Shown in pieces: positions 20,473 to 28,553 of a stretch of 33,906 nucleotides of DNA (position 1 is its first letter; every line of letters starts with the position of its first letter). A model generated the notes under the pieces. It was not told the DNA's origin. It did no database searches and worked only from the letters and a program-made list of their open reading frames with translations. A program made the position numbers and the translations under genes. The DNA lies in contig DATLQK010000038.1 of assembly GCA_035535195.1 (NCBI GenBank), positions 1-33,906 of the forward strand. The letters run 5' to 3'. Origin of the DNA: JACDAN01 sp035535195. Its GTDB lineage: Bacteria > Actinomycetota > Thermoleophilia > Gaiellales > Gaiellaceae.

Positions 20473-22131
20473 TTACCTCTCCACCCCGCCGATGTCATCG
20501 ACGGCAACGCGGCGCTCCTCCCCTGTTGCCCGATCGCGGACGTCGACCGCCTCGTCCTCGAGCGTCTTCTTTCCGACGGTGACCCGGGTCGGGATGCCGA
20601 TCAGGTCGGCGTCGGCGAACTTCTCGCCCGCGCGCTGTTCGCGGTCGTCGAGAAGGATTGCGGCGCCGGCGGCTTCGAGTGCCTCCGCGACGCGCTCGCC
20701 CTGCTCCTCGACGCCGGGAAGGACGACCACGTGGACGTCGTACGGCGCGACCGACCGCGGCCAGACGATCCCGTGCTCGTCGTGGCGCTGCTCGACGATC
20801 GCCGCCATCGTCCGCCCCGGCCCGATGCCATAGCTGCCCATGATCAGCGGCTTCTCGGCGCCGTCCTCGTCCAGGAACGTCGCGCCGAGCGGCACCGAGT
20901 AGAAGGTCCCGAGCTTGAAGATGTGCCCGACCTCGATCGCGGTCTGGAGCCGAAGCGCGCCGCCGCACTTCGGGCAGGTATCGCCCTCCCGCGTCTCGCG
21001 GATGTCGGCGAACCGCGCCTCGTAGTCCCGGCCCGCCTCCACGCCACGCAGGTGGCGGCCGGTCTCGTTGGCGCCGGCGACGAACTGGCCCCCGCGGAGG
21101 CTCTCATCCGCTACGACCTCGACCGAGACCCCAACAGGGCCGATCGAGCCCGGATCGGCACCGAAGGTGCTCTTGATCTCCTCGTCCGTCGCGGGACGGA
21201 CCATCCCGCCGAGCATGGCCGCGAGCTTGGCCTCGTCGAGCCGATCGTCGCCGCGGACGAGGCTCAAGACGACACGTCCGTCGGTCACCACCGGCATCGC
21301 CTTCGACGTGGCGGCGGCATCGATGCCGAGCAGCTCGGCGAGCCCCTCGATCGTGCTCGTCCCGGGCGTATCGACCGGCTCGGGCGCGCCGAGCGACGGC
21401 GGGAACTCGGGCGCGCGCGGAATGCCGTGCGCGATCTCGAGGTCGGCGGCGTAGTCGCCGCGCTCGCAGGTCACGAGCATGTTCGCGCCGGCCTCTGCAG
21501 GAGCCAGGTAGTCGCGGCTCTCGCTGCCGCCCATCATCCCCGACTCCGCCTGCACGGGAACCACGTCGAGCCCGCACCGCTCGAAGATCCGGTCGTAGGC
21601 GCCGGCGTGGAGCTGGAAGCTCCGGTCGAGCCCCTCCTCGTCCCGGTCGAAGCTGTACGAGTCCTTCATGATGAACTCGCGGACGCGGAGCAGCCCCGCG
21701 CGCGGGCGCGGCTCGTCCCGATCCTTGGTCTGGAAGTGGTAGAGCATCTGCGGGAGGTCGCGGTAGGAGCGGATCTCGCGCGCGTGGAACGCCATCGTCT
21801 CTTCGTGGGTCATCGGTAGCACGAAGCGCCGGTTGTTGCGGTCGCTGAGCTTGAAGACCTCGGGATACCCGTAGCGCCCCGTCGACTCCCAGAGCTCGGC
21901 CGGCGTCAGCACCGGCATCTGCATCTCCTGGGCGCCGATCGCGTCCATCTCCTCGCGGATGATCTGAACGACCTTCTCGTGCACCTTCCAGCCGAGCGGC
22001 AGGAACGTCCAGACGCCCGTGCTCACCTGCCGGATGTAGGCGCCACGCACGAGCAGCTTGTGGCTCGCCGCCTCCGCATCGGCCGGATCCTCCCGAAGCG
22101 TCGGGAGAAAGAGCTGTGAGGCCCGCGCCAC
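20473..22131 (-). CDS. proS: Proline--tRNA ligase, bacterial type with editing insertion
   Basis: A 552-residue class II aminoacyl-tRNA synthetase. Motif 1 region: YIRQVSTGVWTFLPLGWKVH. Motif 2: TKDRDEPRPRAGLLRVREFI and MKDSYSFDRDEEGLDRSF. An editing (YbaK-like) domain lies between at about 225-385 (GIDAAATSKAMPVVTDGRVV). After a CPKCGG pair comes motif 3, GSYGIGPGRTMAAIVEQRHD, and an anticodon-binding domain ends the protein. It charges tRNA-Pro and hydrolyses mischarged Ala-tRNA-Pro. The length is near the usual 570. GTG 22131 touches the stop of ispG. Confidence 0.97.
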   Translation of the reverse strand: MARASQLFLPTLREDPADAEAASHKLLVRGAYIRQVSTGVWTFLPLGWKVHEKVVQIIREEMDAIGAQEMQMPVLTPAELWESTGRYGYPEVFKLSDRNNRRFVLPMTHEETMAFHAREIRSYRDLPQMLYHFQTKDRDEPRPRAGLLRVREFIMKDSYSFDRDEEGLDRSFQLHAGAYDRIFERCGLDVVPVQAESGMMGGSESRDYLAPAEAGANMLVTCERGDYAADLEIAHGIPRAPEFPPSLGAPEPVDTPGTSTIEGLAELLGIDAAATSKAMPVVTDGRVVLSLVRGDDRLDEAKLAAMLGGMVRPATDEEIKSTFGADPGSIGPVGVSVEVVADESLRGGQFVAGANETGRHLRGVEAGRDYEARFADIRETREGDTCPKCGGALRLQTAIEVGHIFKLGTFYSVPLGATFLDEDGAEKPLIMGSYGIGPGRTMAAIVEQRHDEHGIVWPRSVAPYDVHVVVLPGVEEQGERVAEALEAAGAAILLDDREQRAGEKFADADLIGIPTRVTVGKKTLEDEAVDVRDRATGEERRVAVDDIGGVER

Positions 22132-23264
22132 TAGTCGAGCGGGACGAGGGACGCTTCGGCCATGGCCAGGGCGGCCGGCTTCGCCATCTTCAGGCGCTTC
22201 GGTCGCGGCATGCCCTCGGCGATCCAGTTATCGATCTCACGGAAGAGCTCGTCGATCAGGACGTCCGAGGAAACCTTCTTCAGCACCCGCCCGTGGGCGT
22301 AGATGAAGCCTGCGTCGCGGCCGCCGGCAATCCCGAAGTCGGCGTCGCCCGCCTCGCCCGGCCCGTTGACCGCGCAGCCCATCACGGCGACCTCGAAAGC
22401 GTCGTGGTAGGCGCGCAGGCGCTCCTCGACGACGATTGCGAGATTCTCGACGCCGACGTTGTCGCGGCCGCAGGACGGGCAGGCGATCATCACCGGCCCT
22501 CGCTCGCGCAGCCCGAGCGCCTTCAGGATCTCCCAGGCCGTCTCGACCTCCTTGACCGGGTCGGCGGTGAGGGAGACGCGGATCGTGTCGCCGATCCCGT
22601 CCGCGAGCAGCGACCCGATGCCGACCGCGCTCTTGATCGAGCCGGCGAAGGGCATCCCCGCCTCGGTGACGCCGAGATGCAGCGGGTACGGCACCTTCGC
22701 GGCGAGCATCCGGTACGCCCGGATCATCGTCGGGACGTGCGTCGCCTTGACCGAGATCTTGAAGTCGTAGTAGTCGAGGCTTTCGAGCAGCTCGACCTCC
22801 TCCAGCGCGGCCGCGACGAGCGCCTCGGCCTGGTCGCGCTGGGCGAGCTCGTAAAGTTGCTTCGGCAGCGAGCCGGAGTTGGCGCCGATCCGCATCGGGA
22901 TCCCGGCCGCCTTCGCGGCGTGGACGACCTGCGCGACCTTCTCCGGGCCGCCGATGTTGCCCGGGTTGATCCGCACCGCCTGCACGCCCGCGTCGATCGC
23001 CCGCAGCGCCAGACTCGCGTTGAAGTGAATGTCGGCGATCACCGGGATCGGCGAGAGCCGGACGATCTTCTTCAGCGCTTCGGCGTCCTCGATCTTCGGG
23101 ACCGCGCAGCGCACGACCTCACAGCCGGCCGAGGCCAGGGCGGCGATCTGCGCCGTGGTCGCGCTGACGTCCCGCGTCGGCGTCAGCGTCATCGACTGCA
23201 CAACGACTGGTGCGCCGCCGCCGATCTGGACGTTGCCTACCTTGACGCTGCGTTCGCTCGCCAC
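22131..23264 (-). CDS. ispG: 4-hydroxy-3-methylbut-2-en-1-yl diphosphate synthase (flavodoxin)
   Basis: A 377-residue GcpE protein, the sixth step of the MEP isoprenoid pathway, turning MEcPP into HMBPP with a [4Fe-4S] cluster. N-terminal TIM barrel: VVVQSMTLTPTRDVSATTAQ, PVIADIHFNASLALRAID, VRINPGNIGGPEKV. C-terminal cluster domain: ACPSCGRDN and VMGCAVNGPGEAGDADFGIA, carrying the three cluster cysteines and the following Glu. The length is typical of the two-domain form. GTG 23264. It sits in one run with dxr, two genes upstream. Confidence 0.97.
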   Translation of the reverse strand: MASERSVKVGNVQIGGGAPVVVQSMTLTPTRDVSATTAQIAALASAGCEVVRCAVPKIEDAEALKKIVRLSPIPVIADIHFNASLALRAIDAGVQAVRINPGNIGGPEKVAQVVHAAKAAGIPMRIGANSGSLPKQLYELAQRDQAEALVAAALEEVELLESLDYYDFKISVKATHVPTMIRAYRMLAAKVPYPLHLGVTEAGMPFAGSIKSAVGIGSLLADGIGDTIRVSLTADPVKEVETAWEILKALGLRERGPVMIACPSCGRDNVGVENLAIVVEERLRAYHDAFEVAVMGCAVNGPGEAGDADFGIAGGRDAGFIYAHGRVLKKVSSDVLIDELFREIDNWIAEGMPRPKRLKMAKPAALAMAEASLVPLD

Positions 23265-23273
23265 ACTGCCAGG

Positions 23274-23981
23274 TTAGTCGCCGCGAACGCGGAAGGCGCG
23301 GCGCACGATCGGATCTGCGAGTCGGATGCCGAGATCGGCGACGATCGCGGGTCGCACCGTCCAGCTGTAGCGGCCTGCGCCCAGGCGGACATGCGCGGGC
23401 AGGTGGACGCGCGGCGTGCGGGTCTGCGTCTGATAGATGCGCGCGCCGTTCCGGACGAAGGACACCTGGTAGTAGATCGCGCCCGAAAAGGGCTTCCACG
23501 AGTACGTGCGCTTGGGCGGCGGTGCGGGCGGCGGAGGCGGTGCGGGTCGTCGCTTCGGAGCCGGGGCGGCTTTCGGCCTCGGCGCCGCCTTCTTCACCGG
23601 AGCGGCGCGGAGCGTCTTCGTGAACGGAGGCGGTGTCACGACCCGCTTCTTCGCGGCCGGCTTCACCTGTGCGGGCGGCGGCTGGGGCGCCGGCGCCTTC
23701 CGCGTCACGCGCGGCGGCGGCTTCGGCTGCCTGAATGCGGCCAGCGTCGGCGGATCGCGGGTCGGCAGGACGCTGAGCGTCAGCACGGCGAGGCCCAGCG
23801 CTCCCCCGATCCCCAACGCCGGCGAAAGCGCGCGGCGGTTGCGAGGTGGAGGTCCCAGCGGGACGATCTCGGTCGCCGCGTGGGCTTCCCATGGACGCCA
23901 GGGGAGGTCGGCGCGGGCGCGTACCGCAAGCGCGGAGTCCACGAGGGCGAGCTCAGGGCTGACGAGCTCTTGCTGTTCCAA
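23274..23981 (-). CDS. Membrane-anchored Pro-rich protein with a C-terminal FN3-like domain
   Basis: A 235-residue protein not known from standard MEP operons. Residues 1-48 are cytoplasmic-type. About 50-70 form one transmembrane helix (ALSPALGIGGALGLAVLTLS). About 75-155 are a Pro/Ala/Lys linker (APAPKRRPAPPPPPAPPPKR). The last 80 residues are beta-rich (YSWKPFSGAIYYQVSFVRNG; LGAGRYSWTVRP), like one FN3 unit of the large protein at 13059-15965. With the N-terminus inside, the FN3-like domain would be outside. It lies between rseP (30 bp) and ispG (9 bp). RseP-type proteases cut single-pass proteins, so it could be a substrate; this is speculation. Confidence 0.7.
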   Translation of the reverse strand: MEQQELVSPELALVDSALAVRARADLPWRPWEAHAATEIVPLGPPPRNRRALSPALGIGGALGLAVLTLSVLPTRDPPTLAAFRQPKPPPRVTRKAPAPQPPPAQVKPAAKKRVVTPPPFTKTLRAAPVKKAAPRPKAAPAPKRRPAPPPPPAPPPKRTYSWKPFSGAIYYQVSFVRNGARIYQTQTRTPRVHLPAHVRLGAGRYSWTVRPAIVADLGIRLADPIVRRAFRVRGD

Positions 23982-24011
23982 GTGCTCCTCCGGTCCGGAG
24001 GGTAGCGCGGA

Positions 24012-25229
24012 TCAGCCGCCGGCTCGGCCGCCGATGTCGTTCGTCAGCCCGATGAAGAAGAGGGTCAGAACGAGCGCGATTCCGACCACCGAGACCCGCT
24101 CGTAGACCTCGCGGCCGACGGAACGTCCGCGGATCCCCTCGATGATCGAGAAGGCGATGTGCCCGCCGTCCAGCGGCAGGAGCGGTAAGAGGTTGAGGAG
24201 CGCCAGCGAAAGGCTGATCAGCCCCAGCACCCAGAAGAAGGTCTGGTAGCCGCGGTCGAGCGCGCTCGACGAGCCACGGACGATCCCGATCGGGCTCGAG
24301 ATCTCCTCCCGGCCGGAGCCTCGAACGAGGCGGCCGAGGACGCCGCCGATCTCCTTCGTAACCGTCCCGGTCAGCTTGAGCGACTCCCAGAGCGCCGTCG
24401 GCACCGGCACCGACTCGAACGCGGGCCGGAAACCCACTCGATAGCGGCCGTCGGTGTCTGCGAACGGGCGGGCCGGCGGAAGCTCGACGCGGCGCCCGTT
24501 CCGGATCACTGTGATCTGGACCGGCCGGCCCTGCGAGGAGTTGATCTCCTCGAACATCCCGACGTAGCCGACCGGCTTGTGGTTGATCGCGACGACGCGG
24601 TCTCCTGGATGCAGGCCGACCTGCGCCGCCGGGCGCCCGACCTCGACCTCTGCGACGGTGGTCGTCGCCCGGCCGGGGCCGAGGGCGAGTAGCAGCGCAA
24701 ACATCAGGATCGCGAACAGGAGGTTCACCCCGGGGCCGGCGCCGATCACGAGCACACGCTTCCACGTTCGCTGGCGCCAATAGGCGTCGAGGCCGAGGCC
24801 GTCGCCGAGCTCCGTCAGGCCCCGCTCGGCGGCCTTGCGCGTGGCCGGCTCGAGCTGCGTCTCCTCGAGGGCCCGCTCGAGCGCCTTCAGCGCGCCCGCG
24901 GCGCCGTCGAAGTCGCCCTGCGCGAGCAGTCGCTTCAGCCGCTCCGATGGGCCGAGCAACTGCGGCGCCTCGTGCACCGCCCGCCCGAAGTGCGCGTCCG
25001 CGTCGGACGGCGCCGGACGATGCATCCCCGGGATCTTCACGTAGCCGCCGAGCGGGATCGTCCCGATGCCGTACTCGATCTCGTTCCGCTTCACCTTGGC
25101 CAGCGCCGGAGGGAACCCGATGTAGAACTTCCGCGGGCGCATCCCGACGGCGCGGGCCGTGTAGAAGTGGCCGGCCTCGTGGAGCAGGACGAGGAAGGCA
25201 AGCCCGAGGATCGCGATCAGGCTGTTCAT
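24012..25229 (-). CDS. rseP: RseP-like site-2 metalloprotease (M50), with helical insertion
   Basis: A 405-residue intramembrane zinc protease that cuts membrane-bound regulators such as anti-sigma factors. HEAGH near residue 18 is the HExxH zinc site, and LLPLLPLDGGHIAFSIIEG holds the third ligand (LDG motif). A PDZ domain lies between (VGRPAAQVGLHPGDRVVAIN). Between GGYVKIPGM and WKRVLVIGAGPGVNLLFAI this protein has about 85 residues of charged helix (LKRLLAQGDFDGAAGALKAL), far more than the usual 30-40. Its stop-side neighbour is the FN3-like membrane gene, and its ATG overlaps dxr by four bases. rseP next to dxr is common. Confidence 0.92.
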   Translation of the reverse strand: MNSLIAILGLAFLVLLHEAGHFYTARAVGMRPRKFYIGFPPALAKVKRNEIEYGIGTIPLGGYVKIPGMHRPAPSDADAHFGRAVHEAPQLLGPSERLKRLLAQGDFDGAAGALKALERALEETQLEPATRKAAERGLTELGDGLGLDAYWRQRTWKRVLVIGAGPGVNLLFAILMFALLLALGPGRATTTVAEVEVGRPAAQVGLHPGDRVVAINHKPVGYVGMFEEINSSQGRPVQITVIRNGRRVELPPARPFADTDGRYRVGFRPAFESVPVPTALWESLKLTGTVTKEIGGVLGRLVRGSGREEISSPIGIVRGSSSALDRGYQTFFWVLGLISLSLALLNLLPLLPLDGGHIAFSIIEGIRGRSVGREVYERVSVVGIALVLTLFFIGLTNDIGGRAGG

Positions 25230-26287
25230 ACGACCGCCAGGCCCCGTTCCGCGACCCGGCGTGCTTCCCCATCGGCGCTGATCAGCTCATCGAGGTCGCG
25301 CGCCGCCGCTCCGTCGACGTGATCGAGGGTCGCCTCGACGACGTCGGAGATGCCATTGAACGTGAGGCGGCCGTCGAGAAAGGCCTCGACGGCGACCTCG
25401 TTCGCGGCGTTGAAAGCGCACGGATGGGTGCCGCCCTGCTCGCCGGCGCGCCGCGCCAACCCGAGGAGCGGAAACGGCTCGTCGTCCACCGGCTCGAACT
25501 CGAGCCGGAGCCCGGAGCTCAGGTCGAGCGGCTCGAGCGGCGTCGCGGTGCGCTCCGGATAGGTGAGCGCGTAGGAGATCGGCACGCGCATGTCCGGGTA
25601 GCCGAGGTGCGCGAGCGCCCCGCCGTCTCGGAACCGTACGAGCGAGTGCACGACGGAGGTCGGTTGGATCACCACGTCGATCCGCTCGTACGGCAGCCCG
25701 AAGAGGAAGTGCGCCTCGATCACCTCGAGGCCCTTGTTGGCGAGGGTCGCCGAGTCGACGGTGATCTTCGGTCCCATCCGCCAGGTCGGGTGCGCAAGCG
25801 CATCGTCAGGTGTTACGTCATCGAGGTCGGACCGGTTGCGCCCGCGAAACGGGCCGCCCGAGGCGGTGAGAACGACGGAATGGACCGTCGCGAGGTCCCG
25901 CCCCTCCAGGCACTGGAAGAGCGCGGAGTGCTCGCTGTCGACCGGGATCAGCCGGCCTCCACCCCGCTCCTGCGCCGCGAGCGCGAGCTCGCCGCCCGCC
26001 ACGAGGCTCTCCTTGTTCGCGAGCGCGAGCTCGACGCCGCCCTCGAGCGCCCAGAGCGTCGCCGTCACGCCCGCAAAGCCGACGATCGCGTTCAGCACGA
26101 CGTCGGGCTCGGCGCGCTCGAGCAGCTCGACAGGGTCGCCGCCCACCTGCGTGAGCGGCGCCAGGCCGTCGATCGGCTGCGAGCCGGACGACGCCGCGAC
26201 GAGCTCGAGCTCCGGATGAGCGTCGATCACCTCACGCGCCTGCCGCCCGATCGAGCCCGTGGCCCCGAGGACGGCGACGCGTTTCAT
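25226..26287 (-). CDS. dxr: 1-deoxy-D-xylulose 5-phosphate reductoisomerase
   Basis: A 353-residue enzyme that converts DXP to MEP with NADPH, the first committed step of the MEP pathway. The N-terminal dinucleotide fold starts VAVLGATGSIGRQAREVI. Metal and substrate residues lie in ALANKESLVAGGELAL, IPVDSEHSALFQCL, LTASGGPFRGRNRSDL and MGPKITVDSATLANKGLEVI. Further on is EQGGTHPCAFNAANEVAVEA. It is slightly shorter than the usual 380-400. The gene is preceded by a 188-bp gap filled by a large palindrome; no strong ribosome-binding site is evident next to ATG 26287. Confidence 0.97.
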   Translation of the reverse strand: MKRVAVLGATGSIGRQAREVIDAHPELELVAASSGSQPIDGLAPLTQVGGDPVELLERAEPDVVLNAIVGFAGVTATLWALEGGVELALANKESLVAGGELALAAQERGGGRLIPVDSEHSALFQCLEGRDLATVHSVVLTASGGPFRGRNRSDLDDVTPDDALAHPTWRMGPKITVDSATLANKGLEVIEAHFLFGLPYERIDVVIQPTSVVHSLVRFRDGGALAHLGYPDMRVPISYALTYPERTATPLEPLDLSSGLRLEFEPVDDEPFPLLGLARRAGEQGGTHPCAFNAANEVAVEAFLDGRLTFNGISDVVEATLDHVDGAAARDLDELISADGEARRVAERGLAVV

Positions 26288-26312
26288 CCGGCGAAGTGTA
26301 GGCGGGCGCCTT

Positions 26313-26476
26313 GGAGTGGCCGGCGTAATACCGCTCGTCGCAGGGGCGCGATGGTCGTTCCGAGGCAGGGACGCAGGGAGCGCGCGTATCGATCAGATAC
26401 GGGCGCGACTGAGGACGCCGTCCTCGGGGCGACCAGCGCGGCCCTGCGGCACAGACTGCATTGCGCTGGCCACTCC
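26313..26476. repeat. 164-bp imperfect palindrome between cdsA and dxr
   Basis: The whole gap folds on itself. The outer arms 26313-26329 and 26460-26476 match at 15 of 17 bases when one is reverse-complemented (GGAGTGGCCnGCGnAAT). After an internal loop of about 10-12 bases per side, CGCAGGGnCGCGnTGGTCG pairs in the same way, followed by CCGAGG/CCTCGG with two G-U-compatible pairs between. The apex is GTATC-GATCA-GATAC. About three quarters of the arm positions agree. It begins at the first base of the cdsA stop codon on the minus strand and ends 25 bp before dxr. It resembles ERIC-type intercistronic repeats or miniature inverted-repeat elements, or encodes a rod-shaped RNA. Confidence 0.8.
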
Positions 26477-27267
26477 TACGTCGCGCCGAAGGCCGCCAGG
26501 AGGTAGTAGGAGACCACCGCAGCGAAGAGGAGCGCATCGAGGCGGTCGAGGATCCCGCCGTGCCCCAGGAGGAGGCGCCCGGCGTCCTTGACCCCGGCGT
26601 CCCGCTTGAGCGCCGACTCGAACAGGTCCCCCATGGGCGCGGCGACGGCGATCGCGGCCCCCAGCGCCAGCGACTCCGGGATCGTGAGGAGGTTCTCCTC
26701 GTACAGCGTGAAGAACGGCACGAGGATGGCCGCGACCGTCCCTGCGACCAGCCCCTCCCAGGTCTTCCCTGGCGACGTCCTCGGCGCCAGCTTGTGCCGT
26801 CCGAACAGGCGTCCCGCGACGTAGGCCGCCGTGTCGCAGACGAAGACGGTCAGCAGCACCGTGAACGCCGCGAGGACGCCGTGCTCCGGCACCCCACGGA
26901 TGAAGAGGAGGTGCGCGAGGCCGAGGCCGATCCAGGCCACCCCGAGCACGGTCGCGGCGACGGAGACCGTCGTCGGCCGCACGCCCGCCATGCCCTTGAA
27001 GACGAAGGAGAAGGCGAACGTGCTGAGGAAGCCGGCGAGCGCCCACTGCGGCCCCCACTCCGCGCCGACGAGGGCGGCGAACGTCCCCGCGTAGCCGGCG
27101 AGCAGCACCGGTCGCAGGTCGCGGGTCATGCCGTAGAACTCGTGCAGCGCGAGCACCGAGACCACAGCGGCGAGGCCGAAGAGCCACCAGCCTCCGGTCC
27201 AGATCAGGAGCAGCACGGGTGGAAGCAGCACCGCCGCGACGAGGATCCGCGTGAAGAGCGAGCTCAC
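26476..27267 (-). CDS. cdsA: Phosphatidate cytidylyltransferase
   Basis: A 263-residue membrane enzyme that makes CDP-diacylglycerol from phosphatidate and CTP, the precursor used by the phosphatidyltransferase at 10432-10980. There are about eight hydrophobic helices. The family signature is complete near the C-terminus: SALKRDAGVKDAGRLLLGHG followed by GILDRLDALLF. A further conserved stretch is VCDTAAYVAGRLFGRHKLAP with SPGKTWEG. GTG 27267 overlaps the uppS stop as GTGA. Confidence 0.95.
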   Translation of the reverse strand: MSSLFTRILVAAVLLPPVLLLIWTGGWWLFGLAAVVSVLALHEFYGMTRDLRPVLLAGYAGTFAALVGAEWGPQWALAGFLSTFAFSFVFKGMAGVRPTTVSVAATVLGVAWIGLGLAHLLFIRGVPEHGVLAAFTVLLTVFVCDTAAYVAGRLFGRHKLAPRTSPGKTWEGLVAGTVAAILVPFFTLYEENLLTIPESLALGAAIAVAAPMGDLFESALKRDAGVKDAGRLLLGHGGILDRLDALLFAAVVSYYLLAAFGAT

Positions 27268-28004
27268 GCGCGGCCACCGAAGCGGCGGCGGCGTCCGGCG
27301 TACTGCGCGACCGCGGCCCTGAGATCCTCGGCGTCGAAGTCGGGCCACCACTTGTCGGTGAAGACGAGCTCCGCGTAGGCGAGCTGCCAGAGAAGGAAGT
27401 TCGAGATCCGCAGCTCGCCCGAGGTCCGGATCAGCAGGTCGGGCTCGGGCATGTCGGGCGCGTAGAGGTACGCCGCGAACACGTCCTCGTCGATCTCCTC
27501 CGCAGTCAGCCCCGCGGCGACCACCCGGCGGGCGGCCTCGGCGAGCTCGGCGCGGCCGCCGTAGTCGAAGGCGATCCACAGCTGGAGCCGGTCGCGGTCG
27601 GCGGTCTCGTCCTCGAGATCCTCCATCTGGCGCAGCAGTTCGGGAGAGACGCGGTCTCGCCTGCCGATGAAGCGGGAGCGGACGCCTTGCTCGGCGAGGT
27701 CCGGCAGCTCGCGGCGGATCGTCTCGCCGAAGATCGCCATCAAGGAATCGACCTCGCTGGGCGGACGCAGCCAGTTCTCGGTCGAGAAGGCGTAGACCGT
27801 CAGCGAGCGGATATTGAGGTCGATCGCCGCCTCGACCGTGCGACGCAGCGCCCGCGTTCCCTCGCGATGTCCCGCCTCCACCGGGAGTCCGCGGGTCGCG
27901 GCCCACCGGCTGTTCCCGTCCATGATGATCGCGACCGAGCTCGGCCCCTCCCCCAGCTCGACCGGTGGTTCGCGGCGCCCGAAGAGGCGGCCGAGGAGGC
28001 CCAC
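27264..28004 (-). CDS. uppS: Isoprenyl transferase (undecaprenyl diphosphate synthase family)
   Basis: A 246-residue cis-prenyltransferase. The diphosphate-binding start is VAIIMDGNSRWAATRGLPVE with the catalytic Asp. Other marks are GHREGTRALRRTVEAA, LTVYAFSTENWLRP and the C-terminal DLLIRTSGELRISNFLLWQL. It chains isopentenyl diphosphate (from the MEP enzymes of this same operon) into long-chain polyprenyl diphosphate, the lipid carrier for wall building. GTG 28004 directly abuts the stop of frr. Confidence 0.96.
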   Translation of the reverse strand: MGLLGRLFGRREPPVELGEGPSSVAIIMDGNSRWAATRGLPVEAGHREGTRALRRTVEAAIDLNIRSLTVYAFSTENWLRPPSEVDSLMAIFGETIRRELPDLAEQGVRSRFIGRRDRVSPELLRQMEDLEDETADRDRLQLWIAFDYGGRAELAEAARRVVAAGLTAEEIDEDVFAAYLYAPDMPEPDLLIRTSGELRISNFLLWQLAYAELVFTDKWWPDFDAEDLRAAVAQYAGRRRRFGGRA

Positions 28005-28553
28005 CTAGACCTCTGTGATTTCCGCTTCTTTGCGCTTGAGCAGGTCGTCGATCTTGTGCACGTGATCGTCCGTCAGCTTCTGCACCCGCTCCTCGGCGCG
28101 GCGCTCGTCGTCCGCGCCCACGCTCTGCTCTTCCTTCAGGTGGTGGATGACGTCGCGACGGACGTTCCGCACGGCGATCCGCCCCTCCTCCGCGATCTGC
28201 CGGGCGACCTTGACGAGCTCCTGGCGCCGCTCCTCGGTGAGCTGCGGGATCGGGAGGCGGATCACCTTGCCGTCGTTGGACGGGTTCAGGCCGAGATCGG
28301 ACTCCTGGATCGCCCGCTCGATCTCCTTGAGCGCGTTCGGATCGAACGGCTGCACCGTCAGCATCCGCGGCTCCGGCACGTTGATCGTCGCGAGCTGCTT
28401 CAGCGGCGTCTTCTGACCGTAGTAGTCGACCTGCACGCGGTCGAGCAGCGCGGCCGAGGCGCGGCCAGTGCGAATCGAGTTGAGCTCACCGTGGGTCGAC
28501 TCGACCGACTTGTCCATTCGGGTGGCGGCGTCCTGGATCAGGTCGTCGATCAT
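28005..28553 (-). CDS. frr: Ribosome recycling factor
   Basis: A 182-residue protein of normal length. It has the three-helix domain with the usual SIRTGRASAALLDRVQVDYY segment, TPLKQLATINVPEPRMLTVQ, and VIRLPIPQLTEERRQELVKV. RRF splits the ribosome after termination together with EF-G. ATG 28553 overlaps the pyrH stop as ATGA. Confidence 0.97.
   Translation of the reverse strand: MIDDLIQDAATRMDKSVESTHGELNSIRTGRASAALLDRVQVDYYGQKTPLKQLATINVPEPRMLTVQPFDPNALKEIERAIQESDLGLNPSNDGKVIRLPIPQLTEERRQELVKVARQIAEEGRIAVRNVRRDVIHHLKEEQSVGADDERRAEERVQKLTDDHVHKIDDLLKRKEAEITEV

Noticed and set aside
22116..24005. Long plus-strand open frame opposite ispG and the FN3-like gene
   Set aside because: An artefact of high GC content; the minus-strand frames carry complete family motifs.
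26313..26476. Insertion sequence remnant with target-site duplication
   Set aside because: No transposase fragment and no clear target duplication flank the palindrome, so only a repeat or RNA element is proposed.
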